This document shows positions 1-7,905 of a stretch of DNA of 51,926 nucleotides, piece by piece. The position numbers were made by a program, and so were the translations under genes. Each line of letters starts with the position of its first letter. The stretch's first letter is position 1. This DNA is from an uncultured Pseudomonadota bacterium. GTDB lineage: Bacteria > Myxococcota_A > UBA796 > SXON01. The notes under the pieces were generated by a model. It did not search any database and had not been told where the DNA came from. It worked only from the letters and a program-made list of their open reading frames with translations. The DNA lies in the NCBI GenBank assembly GCA_903885375.1, contig CAISIK010000037.1:1-51926 (forward strand). The letters run 5' to 3'.

Positions 1-687
1 GCCGCCCTCGCGCTCGTCGCCGCCGACCCTCCCGCGATGGCCCGCGGGCTCGCGGCCCGCCAGCTGGTGGCCGCGGCGCTCATCGCGGGCGATGGGCTCG
101 CCCTCGGCTCGCGTCCGGTGGTTCCCTTCCCCGTGCGCGTGCCCGAGGTGGTGCGGTCGTTGGCCGAGCGCACCGGCGGGGTGCTCGTGCTCCCGCCGGG
201 TCGCCTCGGGGAGCGCCCGGCGCGGCGGGCCGCGCTGTGGCGCCACCTCGCCGAAAGGTTCCACCGGCCGCTCTACGCCGGCGGTGAAACGCTCGCGTCG
301 AGCGACCCCGCGCTCGGCGCCACCGGCGTCATGGCGCTCTTCGCGGTGCTTGAACCCGAGCAGAACTGGGTGCTGCCCCCCGCCGACGACGGCAAGGTGC
401 TGCGCGCGCTGGGCGTGACCGAGCTCGTACTCGACCGCTCCGCGTGCTCCGCCAGCGAACTGGCGAGCATCGATCCGGTGATGGCGCGCCTCTTCGGGGC
501 CCCGCAGCGCGACATCGAAGCCGGCGTGGACCTTTGGCGCATCGCCGCCGAGGGCGATCGCAGCTTTCCCAAGCCGCCCTACCTGCGGCGGGAGGGCGAG
601 GCCGGCACGCACGGCTGGCAGGGCATCGAAAAGCTGCTCGCGGCCCCCGGCGCATCGGCCGGGCCCGCGCCGACCGGTCCCGGCTAG
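1..687 (+). CDS. C-terminal part of a probable integral membrane protein (partial)
   Basis: The reading frame is open from the first base, so the true start lies outside the window. The first in-frame ATG at 37 is probably internal. The visible 228 residues begin with an Ala/Leu/Val-rich stretch that could be the end of a membrane segment. A mixed soluble domain follows, with the phrases GGVLVLPPG and LGVTELVLDRS. This layout resembles the extracytoplasmic C-terminal domain of YfhO-like or other polytopic glycosyltransferases, but no catalytic motif is visible and the assignment is a guess. The tail is rich in Ala, Gly and Pro. The gene is followed by a 47-nt gap and then the nucleoside phosphorylase gene. 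Confidence 0.55.
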   Translation, partial: AALALVAADPPAMARGLAARQLVAAALIAGDGLALGSRPVVPFPVRVPEVVRSLAERTGGVLVLPPGRLGERPARRAALWRHLAERFHRPLYAGGETLASSDPALGATGVMALFAVLEPEQNWVLPPADDGKVLRALGVTELVLDRSACSASELASIDPVMARLFGAPQRDIEAGVDLWRIAAEGDRSFPKPPYLRREGEAGTHGWQGIEKLLAAPGASAGPAPTGPG

Positions 688-720
688 GCCCCCCGGCCCG
701 GCCCCGCTCGCGGATTGCGG

Positions 721-727
721 TTAGGTC
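721..727 (+). promoter_or_regulatory. -10-like element TTAGGTC, 8 nt before the PNP start
   Basis: The sequence GGTTAGGTC sits with its TAG triplet 11-13 nt upstream of the ATG at 735. No Shine-Dalgarno sequence lies between it and the ATG. The same GTTAG motif recurs at the same distance before several other first genes here, so a leaderless transcript is likely. No convincing -35 box is visible. Confidence 0.35.
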
Positions 728-734
728 CGCGATC

Positions 735-1553
735 ATGAACGAAACTGCAGCAAGATTGGACCGGATCGACGCGGTGGCCGCGCGCATGCGCGAGACCTTC
801 GGCGAGCCCGCGAGCGTGGCCATCGTGCTCGGGAGCGGCCTCGGGGATGTCACCCGCCGCGTGCTCGACCCGGTGTCGGTGGATGCCCCCTCCCTCGGCC
901 TCCCCGGGAGCGGCGTGGGCGGCCATGCCGGCAAGGTCACCTGCGGCCGCCTCGGCGGGCGCAAGGTGCTCGTTTTCCAGGGCCGCTCCCACCTGTACGA
1001 GGGCCACGACCTCGACACCGTCGTGCTCGCCGTGCGCGCCGCGGCCCGCTGGGGCACCCGCGGCCTCTTGTTGACCAGCGCCGTCGGCGGGGTCGACCCT
1101 GCGCTCGGCCCCGGTAGCGTGATGCTCGTGGCCGACCACATCAACCTCTCCGGCGGAAACCCGCTCCGCGGCCCCAACCTCGAGGCCCTGGGCATCCGCT
1201 TTCCGGACCTCACCCACCTCTACTCGCCGCGCCTCCGCGCCCTCGCGCAGGCCGCCAGCCCCGAGGCGCTGCCCGAAGGCGTGTACTGCGCCATGCCAGG
1301 GCCGAGCTACGAAACGCCGGCCGAGATCCGCATGCTCGGGCTGCTCGGCGCCAACGTGGTGGGCATGAGCCTCGTGCACGAGGCCATCGCCGCCCAGCAC
1401 GCCGGCATGGAGGTGCTCGCGTTCGCGGTCGTCAGCAACGCGGCCGCCGGGCTCAGCGCCGCGGAGCTCACGCACGTGGAGGTCACCGAGGCCTGCCGGC
1501 AGGCGGCCGGGCGGCTGGGCGCGCTGCTGGTGCGCGTGGTCGAACAATGGTGA
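735..1553 (+). CDS. punA: Purine nucleoside phosphorylase (PNP-I family)
   Basis: This cytoplasmic salvage enzyme would cleave purine nucleosides with phosphate to free base and (deoxy)ribose-1-phosphate. The 272-residue product has the usual length for the trimeric, human-like class. Visible family motifs are VLGSGLGDVT near the N terminus (phosphate site), GHAGKV and QGRSHLYEGHD, TSAVGGVDPALGPGS, MPGPSYETPAEIRML (base-binding Glu), VVGMSLVHEAIAAQHAG and VVSNAAAG. The ATG at 735 is preferred over the ATG at 444: the protein then starts like the family, and a -10-like element lies just upstream. The stop overlaps the cytidine deaminase start by 7 nt (ATGGTGA), so the two are translationally coupled. 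Its position next to cdd supports a nucleoside salvage operon. Confidence 0.93.
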   Translation: MNETAARLDRIDAVAARMRETFGEPASVAIVLGSGLGDVTRRVLDPVSVDAPSLGLPGSGVGGHAGKVTCGRLGGRKVLVFQGRSHLYEGHDLDTVVLAVRAAARWGTRGLLLTSAVGGVDPALGPGSVMLVADHINLSGGNPLRGPNLEALGIRFPDLTHLYSPRLRALAQAASPEALPEGVYCAMPGPSYETPAEIRMLGLLGANVVGMSLVHEAIAAQHAGMEVLAFAVVSNAAAGLSAAELTHVEVTEACRQAAGRLGALLVRVVEQW

Positions 1554-1945
1554 CCGACGAAGCGCTCATCGAGGCGGCGCGGGCCGTGCGGCTCAACGCC
1601 TACGCCCCCTACAGCCATTTCAAGGTCGGCGCGGCCGTGCTCACCGACACCGGCCGGGTGTACGTCGGCTGCAACGTGGAGAACGCGAGTTTTCCGCTCA
1701 CGGTCTGCGCCGAGCGCACCGCCATCGGCAGCGCGGTGGCCGCGGGCGAAACGCGTATCGTCAAGGTCGCGGTCATCACCGACACCGAGCCGCCGGCCTC
1801 GCCCTGCGGGGCCTGCCGTCAGGTCATCTTCGAGATGGGCACCGAGGCCGCCGTGATCGTGGCCAGCCTCAACGGGCACCGCCACGACACCACCATCCGG
1901 GCGCTCCTGCCCGAAGGGTTCGATGGGAGCGTGCTTCGCCGCTGA
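1547..1945 (+). CDS. cdd: Cytidine deaminase
   Basis: This 132-residue enzyme deaminates cytidine and deoxycytidine to uridine and deoxyuridine. It belongs to the short, homotetrameric class in which zinc is held by three cysteines. Cys54 and catalytic Glu56 lie in CAERTA, and Cys87 and Cys90 lie in PCGACRQ. The substrate motif GCNVENASF is also present. The ATG lies inside the last codons of the upstream phosphorylase gene, so expression should be coupled. The gene ends 12 nt before the convergent RNase D gene. Confidence 0.95.
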   Translation: MVTDEALIEAARAVRLNAYAPYSHFKVGAAVLTDTGRVYVGCNVENASFPLTVCAERTAIGSAVAAGETRIVKVAVITDTEPPASPCGACRQVIFEMGTEAAVIVASLNGHRHDTTIRALLPEGFDGSVLRR

Positions 1946-1969
1946 GCGCGGCGAGGCTCACTCCGCGCT
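1945..1969. terminator. Possible bidirectional stem-loop between convergent cdd and rnd
   Basis: AGCGCGG at 1945-1951 and CCGCGCT at 1963-1969 form a perfect 7-bp stem with an 11-nt loop spanning the 12-nt gap between the two stop codons. There is no long T run, so a factor-independent terminator is only tentative. Confidence 0.35.
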
Positions 1970-3244
1970 TTCGGCCAGGACGGACTCGGCCTCCGCCGCG
2001 GCGGGAGCCTCCCCACGACGCCGGCGCCGACGACGGCCGCCGCCACCGCTGGCTTCGGGCTCGCCGGACTCCTCGCCTTCCACGCGCTCGGGGCCGAGCA
2101 CGCGGTTGATCAGCTCCACCCACTCGCCGCCGTACTGCGCGGCCTGCCAGCGACGCAGCTCCGGCACTTCGGAGAGGCCCTCCACCGTGCGGGGAGCGAC
2201 GCGCGTGAGCTCCTTCAGGACCCCGTTGGAGGCGACCGCGATCGGCGGGAGGCCAGTGCGCTGGACCACGGCGTTGCGCCAATCCTTCAGCGAGTTCATC
2301 AGGCGCTCCGCCCGCGGGCCGCGCAGGCCGGGCTCGCGCTTCGGGGCGTCGGCCACGGTGGGCAGCGGATCGGTGCTGGTGACGCCCTCGCGCAGGGCCG
2401 CCACGATGCCCTCGCCGTACCGGCGGATGAAGGGGGCGCCGCGACGGAAGGTCTCGTTGAGGGCTTCCATCGACTGGGGGCGCGAAACCGCCAGCTCGTA
2501 CAGGATTTCTTCGGGGAGCACCTTGAAGGCCGGACGGTCCTGCCGCTCGGCCTCGGTGTCGCGGAAGCGGTACACGGCTCGGAGCGCGCGCTGGCCGAGC
2601 TCATCGAGCTGGCGGCTGCCCTTCACACGGTAGAAGTCGGCCGGGTCGTGACGCGGGCGCACCCACTCCCGCGACTCGAGGACCTCGCACTCCTCGAGCA
2701 CGGGCGCGAGCTGCCCGACCTGCTGGAGGCGGCGAAGGAAGAGATCGCGGAGCGTGGGCAGCCAGTGGCTGTCGCCCCGGGCGTAGTCGAGGTGCTCGGG
2801 GAGGAGCGGACGCGAGGCCCAGTCATGGCGCTGCCACTTCTTGTCGAGGTGCCAGCCCCACCAGGTGTGGATCAGGTCGGCGAGGCCCACGCGCGGGAGC
2901 GCGAGGAACTGCGCGGAGATCATCGTGTCGAAGATGTTGACCATCTTCACGCCGAAGTCGCGCTTTAGGCAGACCACGTCGTAGTCGGCGCCGTGGAACA
3001 CCTTGCAGATGTTCCGGTTGGCGAAGACCTCGCCCAGCGGGCCCATGTCGGGCACGCGCAGCGGGTCGATCACGAAGTCGGTGTGCTGGTCGCTGATCTG
3101 CACGAGGCAGACCTTCTCGCGATAGTGATGGAAGCTGTCGGACTCGGTATCCACGCCGATCACGCGGGCGCGGCCGAGCTGCTCGACGCAGCGGAGGAGG
3201 TCGTCGTGGGTCTCCACGAGGACGAGGGGGGTGTCACCAAACAT
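1958..3244 (-). CDS. rnd: Ribonuclease D (DEDDy exonuclease with HRDC domains)
   Basis: This 428-residue 3'-5' exoribonuclease is expected to trim tRNA and other structured RNA 3' ends. The catalytic domain fills about residues 1-195. Its acidic residues are visible in GVDTESDSFHHY (Asp, Glu), FHGADYDVVCLKRDFG (Asp) and LDYARGDSHWL (Tyr and Asp of the DEDDy class). Two HRDC-type helical regions follow, at about 200-300 and 310-390. The C terminus carries a Gly/Arg-rich patch with seven consecutive arginines and an Ala/Glu tail, which may bind RNA and is not standard for the family. The gene lies 38 nt downstream of ridA on the same strand. Confidence 0.92.
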   Translation of the reverse strand: MFGDTPLVLVETHDDLLRCVEQLGRARVIGVDTESDSFHHYREKVCLVQISDQHTDFVIDPLRVPDMGPLGEVFANRNICKVFHGADYDVVCLKRDFGVKMVNIFDTMISAQFLALPRVGLADLIHTWWGWHLDKKWQRHDWASRPLLPEHLDYARGDSHWLPTLRDLFLRRLQQVGQLAPVLEECEVLESREWVRPRHDPADFYRVKGSRQLDELGQRALRAVYRFRDTEAERQDRPAFKVLPEEILYELAVSRPQSMEALNETFRRGAPFIRRYGEGIVAALREGVTSTDPLPTVADAPKREPGLRGPRAERLMNSLKDWRNAVVQRTGLPPIAVASNGVLKELTRVAPRTVEGLSEVPELRRWQAAQYGGEWVELINRVLGPERVEGEESGEPEASGGGGRRRRRRRGEAPAAAEAESVLAESAE

Positions 3245-3282
3245 GTCGCCGGGCGGGTAACATGCGGACCGCCCTGCGAAGG

Positions 3283-3669
3283 TCAGCGCGAGGGGATCAC
3301 CGCCGCAACACAGTCGATTTCCACGCGAACGTCACGTGGGAGCCCGAGAACGGCCACGGTGGCGCGGGCGGGGCGGGCCTCGCCGAACCGACGGGCGTAC
3401 ACGGCGTTCATCTCCGCGAAGTCCGCCATGTCCCGAAGGAAAACGTTGGTCTTCAGCACGAGCGAGAGGTCGGAGCCGGCGGCGCACAGCACCGCGGCAA
3501 GGTTGGTGAGCACCTGTTCGGTTTGGCTCGCGACGTCGGCGCCCACGATGAGGCCGCTGGCGGGGTCGAGCGCAATCTGGCCGGAGCAGTACACCACGCC
3601 GCCGTGGATCACGGCCTGGCTGTAGGGGCCGATCGCCGCGGGGGCGTCGGGAGTGGAGACGATGGTCAC
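3283..3669 (-). CDS. ridA: RidA family reactive intermediate (imine) deaminase
   Basis: This 128-residue cytosolic protein would hydrolyse reactive enamine/imine intermediates such as 2-aminoacrylate to ketoacid and ammonia. Family phrases are APAAIGPYSQAVIHGG, YCSGQIALDP, VLKTNVFLRDMADFAEMNAVY and the C-terminal VEIDCVAAV with the substrate-binding Arg nearby. The GTG at 3669 is chosen because it gives the usual family N terminus and has a GAGGTG ribosome-binding site 3-8 nt upstream. The longer frame up to 3777 is low-complexity shadow of hpt. Its start is 7 nt beyond the hpt stop, so it belongs to the same operon. Confidence 0.9.
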   Translation of the reverse strand: MTIVSTPDAPAAIGPYSQAVIHGGVVYCSGQIALDPASGLIVGADVASQTEQVLTNLAAVLCAAGSDLSLVLKTNVFLRDMADFAEMNAVYARRFGEARPARATVAVLGLPRDVRVEIDCVAAVIPSR

Positions 3670-3676
3670 GGGCACC

Positions 3677-4198
3677 TCAGGGAACGTAGACGGCAACGTA
3701 GGGGAGGTTCCGGTAGAGCTCGCCCAGATCGAGCCCGTAGCCGACCACGAACTCGTCGGGGATGGTGAAGCCGACATAGTCGACCTTCACCTCGATCTCC
3801 CGGTTGCTGGGCTTGTCGAGCAGGCTGGCGATGCGCACCGCCCGCGGGCCCCGCACCGCGAGGGTGCGGAGCAGGTAGTCCATCGTGAGGCCGGTATCGA
3901 CGATGTCCTCCACGAGGATGACCGTGTGGCCTTCGATGCTGCCGCGCAGGTCCTGGGTGATCTGCACCGCGCCGCTCGACGAGGTGCCGCCGTGGTAGCT
4001 CGCCACGCCGAGGAACTCGACTCGGACATCGCCCGGGATCGCCCGAACGAGGTCGGCGAGGAAGAGGAAGCTCCCCTTGAGCACCGCCACCACGGTGATG
4101 GTCTGGTCGGGGTGGTCCGCCCGGATCTGGGCGCCGAGCTCGGCCACCCGCTCGGCGATCCGCTGGGCGGAGATGAGTTCACGCAGGTTGTTCGACAT
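3677..4198 (-). CDS. hpt: Hypoxanthine phosphoribosyltransferase
   Basis: The 173-residue enzyme converts hypoxanthine (and often guanine) plus PRPP to the nucleotide. The PRPP-binding loop is visible as VILVEDIVDTGLTM. The family phrases VLKGSFLFLADLVR, EFLGVASYHGGTSSSG and FTIPDEFVVGYGLD are also present. The start MSNNLREL gives normal family length; the much longer open frame upstream is the opposite-frame shadow of the uracil phosphoribosyltransferase gene. Its ATG lies 2 nt after that gene's stop, which implies co-transcription. Confidence 0.94.
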   Translation of the reverse strand: MSNNLRELISAQRIAERVAELGAQIRADHPDQTITVVAVLKGSFLFLADLVRAIPGDVRVEFLGVASYHGGTSSSGAVQITQDLRGSIEGHTVILVEDIVDTGLTMDYLLRTLAVRGPRAVRIASLLDKPSNREIEVKVDYVGFTIPDEFVVGYGLDLGELYRNLPYVAVYVP

Positions 4199-4200
4199 GG

Positions 4201-5016
4201 TCAGACCCAGGAGTTGTTGAGCACTTCGCCGAGGCCGCCGGCGCCGGGAACGATGTACTGGTGGTGGTCGAGGCCGCGCTCCTCGTTGCGCAGGGACCCC
4301 GACGGCAGGGCGAGCGCGGCCGCGCTGGAGAAGCCCCGATCGAGGCGGAGCGCGTGCACGGAGACGTCGGGGAAGCGGGCGTGCACGTTCTGCACGTACT
4401 CCGGCGTGACGATGAGGTGGACGAAGACCACCCGCGCCGGACGGCCGAGGCCCGCGCGCAGGTAGTGGTCGAGCACCACGCAGAGCGAGCCGCCGGTGGC
4501 GCCCATAGGGTCGGGGATCACGAGCACCGCGCCGTCGATGGTGCCGCCGATCTTCGCTCCCGCCACGCTGCTGCCGGTGACGGCCCCGGCGGCATCGGTC
4601 ACGCGGCTCACGAACATGTGATCCTGGCGCACGCCGGAGGGCACGAGCAGCTCGTTGAACCGGTCGTAGAAGAGCTGGGAGGAGAGGATGCCCGCTCGTG
4701 CCACATCCACCACCACGACCGATTGCTCGGGCGGGATGACGACGCCCTCGTAGGCCGCCTCGGGGTGGGCGGCCGTCATGCGGGTGGGCACGCGCTGCAC
4801 CTCCGTACGAAGCTCCGCGCTCGCCACCTTGGCGAAGAGGAAGTCGAAGAGCCGCGTGGCGATGCGCCCCACCTCCGGCTGCTGGCACTCCTCGTGCCCC
4901 AGACGGGCGAGGAGGCTGAGCGCCCAGGGCTCGCCGTGGAGGTGGAGGTTCGGACCCCACGCGTGGGGGGTGGCGCCCTCCGGGGGGCGGGCCGTCTGCC
5001 ACGTGGAATCAGGCAT
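4201..5016 (-). CDS. upp: Uracil phosphoribosyltransferase-like protein
   Basis: The predicted reaction is uracil plus PRPP to UMP. The PRPP motif appears as VIPDPMGATGGSL. The C-terminal phrase HHQYIVPGAGGLGE resembles the uracil-binding end of Upp. VVDVARAGILSSQLFYDR corresponds to the conserved middle segment. At 271 residues it is some 60 longer than typical Upp (about 208), mostly from an N-terminal extension. The ATG at 5016 is chosen over the ATG at 5022 because a GGAG at 5026-5023 lies 6 nt upstream of it. It overlaps the end of the upstream lipoprotein gene by 8 nt. It could be a UPRT paralogue of altered specificity. Confidence 0.83.
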   Translation of the reverse strand: MPDSTWQTARPPEGATPHAWGPNLHLHGEPWALSLLARLGHEECQQPEVGRIATRLFDFLFAKVASAELRTEVQRVPTRMTAAHPEAAYEGVVIPPEQSVVVVDVARAGILSSQLFYDRFNELLVPSGVRQDHMFVSRVTDAAGAVTGSSVAGAKIGGTIDGAVLVIPDPMGATGGSLCVVLDHYLRAGLGRPARVVFVHLIVTPEYVQNVHARFPDVSVHALRLDRGFSSAAALALPSGSLRNEERGLDHHQYIVPGAGGLGEVLNNSWV

Positions 5017-6901
5017 CAGCATCTCCGAGCAAGGGACGGAAGAGCGCGAGGGTATCCCAAAGCTGGTCGAGCGTTCCACCCACGCGGAGCTGCGCCAGCC
5101 ACGGGACCGGACCTTCGGCGAGCAGCTCCGTATCGAGCAGCGCGGCGCGAAGCGCGCCCACTTCGACGAGCGCGACCGCCGGCTCCACGACCGCGCCCTC
5201 GTCGACGAGGTCGGCGAGGCCGGCGAGCCAGGGCAGGTCGGGGCCCGCCTTCACGAAGTCGGCAAACATCGGGAGCGCGCGCTCCGTGACCGTGCCCGAT
5301 CGGGTGAGGAGCCCCCGCGCGTTCGCGAGCGCATCCCAGGTGGTCTGCTCCTCGACGAGCACACGCAGCGGGGGCGCGATGGCCTCCCATGTGTCGGCTT
5401 CGGCGAGCGCCAGCAGCAGGGTGCCCAAGGCATGCACATCGACCGGCTCCACCCCGGCGGGGAAGGCATCGGCGGCCTGCCGGCCATCGGGGTCGAACAG
5501 CGCGGGGATCGCCTCGAGCAGGTGGTCGGCGGCCGCGCTCCCGGCCAGGTCGAACACGAGCTCCTCCAGCGGCTCCACGAGCTCCGCTTCGTGCACGGCG
5601 CCGATCACGTCGACCAGGGCTTCGGTGTGGTCGTCGGTCGCCTGCAGGAGGCCGATGAGGCTGGCGAGGAGGTTCTCGGCGGGGGGGTCGGAGAGCCGGT
5701 CCACGGCGTCGAGATCGTCGACGAGCTGCCGATCGATCACCGGGCACACGCCGCTGTCGGCGATGGTGTCGAGGATGCCGCCCGTGAGGGGGTAGCCGAG
5801 CGCATCGCCGAGGATGTCCACCCCCGAGGCGGCGGTGTCGGGGTCGGTCGCGGCGATCACCTCGAGGATCGCCACCGAGAGGTTCCCGAGGCTCCACTCG
5901 ATGTCGGTGACGAAGAGATCGATGCGGCAATCCACGGGCTGGTTGGCGTCGTGGAGGAGGCGCAAGAGTGAGACGAGTGCGCTGTCCTCGCCATCGGAGA
6001 GGCTCCCGCCGAGGCGATCCACCCGCGTGAGGTAGAGCAGGCCGTCGTCCACATCCTGCAAGCGGCCCTCGGTGGCCTCCTCTTCCACCCAACGGGCGAG
6101 CGCATCGCGGGTGTGGGCGTCGTCGAGGATCGGCTCACCCGCTGCCAGCACGATGGGCAGGGTGTTGGCCTCGAGGAGCGCCTCGGCGCCATCGCGGAGC
6201 GAGTTTCCGGTGGCTCCACCATGGCGGTTGTTCGAGGTGTCGCCCGTGTCCTCGAGGAGCTGGGCGAGGGAGAGCGTCCACCCCTCGGCGAGGCCGGCCA
6301 GGCCGGCATCGGGGGCTTCGGGAGCGAGCGCCAGGGTCCAGACCCAGCGGGGCGCCTCCTCGCTGCGCAACGCCCGCGAGAGCGGCCCAAGCCCCACGAG
6401 GTCATCATCCAGGAGACGCGTGGCGGCAGCGCCGAGGCTGTCGGACAAGGGCAGGAGCACGCCCGCGCGCAAAGCGGTGGTGCTGTTCACCGTTACGCCG
6501 GTGCCCAGCTCCTCCACGCCCACGCCATACGCCCACTCCAGGGCGAGGTCCACCAGGTCCATCGTGCCCGCGCGGTCATCGAAGGCCGCCAACACATCGG
6601 AGATCAGGCTGGCGACAGGCACCTCGCCCATCTGGCCGGCAGCCGAGAGCGCGCCCACCACCGAGGCGCCCACGGTGCCATTGCGGGTGGGCTCGTCGAG
6701 CGCGAGGTCGGCTCGCTCGAACGCATGGAGCATGCCCTGACGGTTCAGGCAGGCGAAGATGGCATGCAGCTCCTCGTTGGAGCCGCTCTCCACCCCATCC
6801 CCCAGATCGAACTCGTAGCAGGGTCCCGACGGGTCCCGCTGTTCCTGCCACCTCGGTCCGCTGGCGAAGAAGTCGCAGCCCGCGAGCAGGGCCAGGATCA
6901 C
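5009..6901 (-). CDS. Large predicted lipoprotein of unknown function
   Basis: The 630-residue product starts with the minimal leader MILALLAGC, so Cys9 would be lipidated. Only eight residues precede the Cys and none is positively charged. The rest is acidic, Leu/Ala/Asp-rich and mostly helical in appearance, without a recognised catalytic motif; it may be an alpha-helical repeat protein. The GTG start at 6901 is forced because an in-frame TGA lies about 16 codons upstream with no other start between. The GTG follows the stop of the barrel gene after one base, and the 3' end overlaps upp. It is therefore embedded in the same operon, although its link to nucleotide salvage is unclear. Confidence 0.75.
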   Translation of the reverse strand: MILALLAGCDFFASGPRWQEQRDPSGPCYEFDLGDGVESGSNEELHAIFACLNRQGMLHAFERADLALDEPTRNGTVGASVVGALSAAGQMGEVPVASLISDVLAAFDDRAGTMDLVDLALEWAYGVGVEELGTGVTVNSTTALRAGVLLPLSDSLGAAATRLLDDDLVGLGPLSRALRSEEAPRWVWTLALAPEAPDAGLAGLAEGWTLSLAQLLEDTGDTSNNRHGGATGNSLRDGAEALLEANTLPIVLAAGEPILDDAHTRDALARWVEEEATEGRLQDVDDGLLYLTRVDRLGGSLSDGEDSALVSLLRLLHDANQPVDCRIDLFVTDIEWSLGNLSVAILEVIAATDPDTAASGVDILGDALGYPLTGGILDTIADSGVCPVIDRQLVDDLDAVDRLSDPPAENLLASLIGLLQATDDHTEALVDVIGAVHEAELVEPLEELVFDLAGSAAADHLLEAIPALFDPDGRQAADAFPAGVEPVDVHALGTLLLALAEADTWEAIAPPLRVLVEEQTTWDALANARGLLTRSGTVTERALPMFADFVKAGPDLPWLAGLADLVDEGAVVEPAVALVEVGALRAALLDTELLAEGPVPWLAQLRVGGTLDQLWDTLALFRPLLGDADA

Positions 6902-6902
6902 G

Positions 6903-7475
6903 CTAGTCGAAGAGGTAGCGCACGCCGGCGGTGCCGTTCACGGTGGGGAAAACGCGCTTGCGGTAGCGGATGCCGCCATCCACCTCGGCGTGGAGCTGGA
7001 TGTTCCGCATGAAGGTGTAGGTCATGCCGAAGCCCGCCTCGGCGGAGAGGAACTCCGTCTGGTCGACCGTGAGCAGGCCGCTTCCGATGATGCCGATCAC
7101 GCAGAGCTGGAAGGCTTCGGGATCGCCCCACACGCCGAACTGGAGCCCGGCTTCGGCCATGCCAATGTCTCGCACGGAGGTGGTGCGGAGATTGTAGGTG
7201 TAGTCGCCCGCGGGGGCGGTGACCGGCCAGTCCGCGAGGTAGTACATGCGGAAGAAGCCGTTGATCTTGTAGTCCTTGTCGCCCAGGATCAGCTCAAGAC
7301 CGCCACCGAAGTTGGGGTTGATCTCATCGATCGGGGTCTGCTGCTCCGCCTCTCCCACCGAGTTTTCGGCGTAGTAGTACACGCGGTCGCCATGGACGCC
7401 GCCGGTACCGAGAACGCCGAAGCCGCCAGCGTTGGCGGAAGACGCAGAGAGGAGAATCGTGATGGCAGAGAGCAT
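6903..7475 (-). CDS. Predicted outer-membrane beta-barrel protein
   Basis: The 190-residue protein has a Sec signal (MLSAITILLSASSANA, cleavage probably after the second Ala-x-Ala). Alternating hydrophobic and polar strands rich in Gly, Tyr and Phe follow, such as GGGLELILG, INGFFRMYYL and AGFGMTYTF. The last residues, VRYLFD, place an aromatic near the C terminus as barrel proteins do. The start at 7475 is chosen for the signal peptide; the longer frame up to 7592 is not needed. The size suits an 8-strand barrel of the OmpW/OmpX kind, but no specific family is recognised. It is the first gene of the minus-strand operon that runs into the lipoprotein and salvage genes. Confidence 0.7.
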   Translation of the reverse strand: MLSAITILLSASSANAGGFGVLGTGGVHGDRVYYYAENSVGEAEQQTPIDEINPNFGGGLELILGDKDYKINGFFRMYYLADWPVTAPAGDYTYNLRTTSVRDIGMAEAGLQFGVWGDPEAFQLCVIGIIGSGLLTVDQTEFLSAEAGFGMTYTFMRNIQLHAEVDGGIRYRKRVFPTVNGTAGVRYLFD

Positions 7476-7727
7476 CGGGAGGTGCTCCGGGGGGGAAAGA
7501 GGGCGGGTGGTTGTAAGCCAGCGAGGCCCGATCCGCAAGCGTCGGGCCGCGATCCACACCGGCGCCATCGGACTCCGTCGCACTGCGCCCAATAAAGTAA
7601 TGCACGTTACAATAACAGCAGCTCACGGTCGACGTTTGAACTCTTTGTGCGTCAACCCCGCTGACCCCAGCAGCACGATGGCATCGGTACCGTGGAGAAT
7701 TTTCGTTTATAACTATATGAAATGATT

Positions 7728-7744
7728 CACTATTTGAAATAGTG
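7728..7744. promoter_or_regulatory. Perfect palindrome CACTATTTgAAATAGTG, operator-like
   Basis: Two perfect 8-bp arms flank a single G. It is AT-rich, symmetric and lies upstream of the HU promoter. No T run follows, so an operator is more likely than a terminator. Confidence 0.5.
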
Positions 7745-7764
7745 CGTCAAAATGCCCCGCCTGT

Positions 7765-7777
7765 AGATCGTCGATCT
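7765..7777. promoter_or_regulatory. Palindrome AGATCGtCGATCT
   Basis: Two perfect 6-bp arms around one T lie 20 bp downstream of the larger palindrome and 38 bp before the HU -35 box. It may be a second operator; this could also arise by chance. Confidence 0.3.
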
Positions 7778-7814
7778 GCCTGTTGCCACGCCCCTCAGCG
7801 AAGCAATTCGCCGC

Positions 7815-7843
7815 TTGCCTCGAAAGAGCGATTTTGCTAATCG
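7815..7843 (+). promoter_or_regulatory. Sigma-70-type promoter of the HU gene
   Basis: TTGCCT at 7815-7820 and TAATCG at 7838-7843 are separated by exactly 17 bp. The predicted start of transcription is near 7850, leaving a leader of about 56 nt. A small inverted repeat (CGATT/AATCG) overlaps the -10 box. Confidence 0.55.
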
Positions 7844-7905
7844 AGCGGTGTCGGACGCGGTTGCCTTCCGCGCACCGAATGACCTCAACCCTCAAGGAGA
7901 CTCCC

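Larger units (their letters stand above)
7476..7905. other. AT-rich non-coding island between the barrel gene and HU
   Basis: This 430-bp gap is the only non-coding stretch above 300 bp in the window. About 7590-7850 is clearly richer in A/T than the surroundings. It holds three palindromes (7597-7610, 7728-7744 and 7765-7777) and the HU promoter. The frames crossing it have no coding character. It probably carries divergent promoters for the barrel gene (-) and HU (+). Confidence 0.7.

Noticed and set aside
444..734. Extension of the nucleoside phosphorylase to ATG 444
   Set aside because: The added residues are an Arg-rich shadow of the upstream gene and the family start matches 735.
4199..5002. 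Extension of hpt upstream of 4198
   Set aside because: It is a frame-shadow of the uracil phosphoribosyltransferase gene and is Pro/Arg/Gly-rich.
7432..7725. Possible 97-residue plus-strand protein in the AT-rich gap
   Set aside because: It has no ribosome-binding site, its start lies antisense to the barrel gene leader, and its composition is not coding-like.
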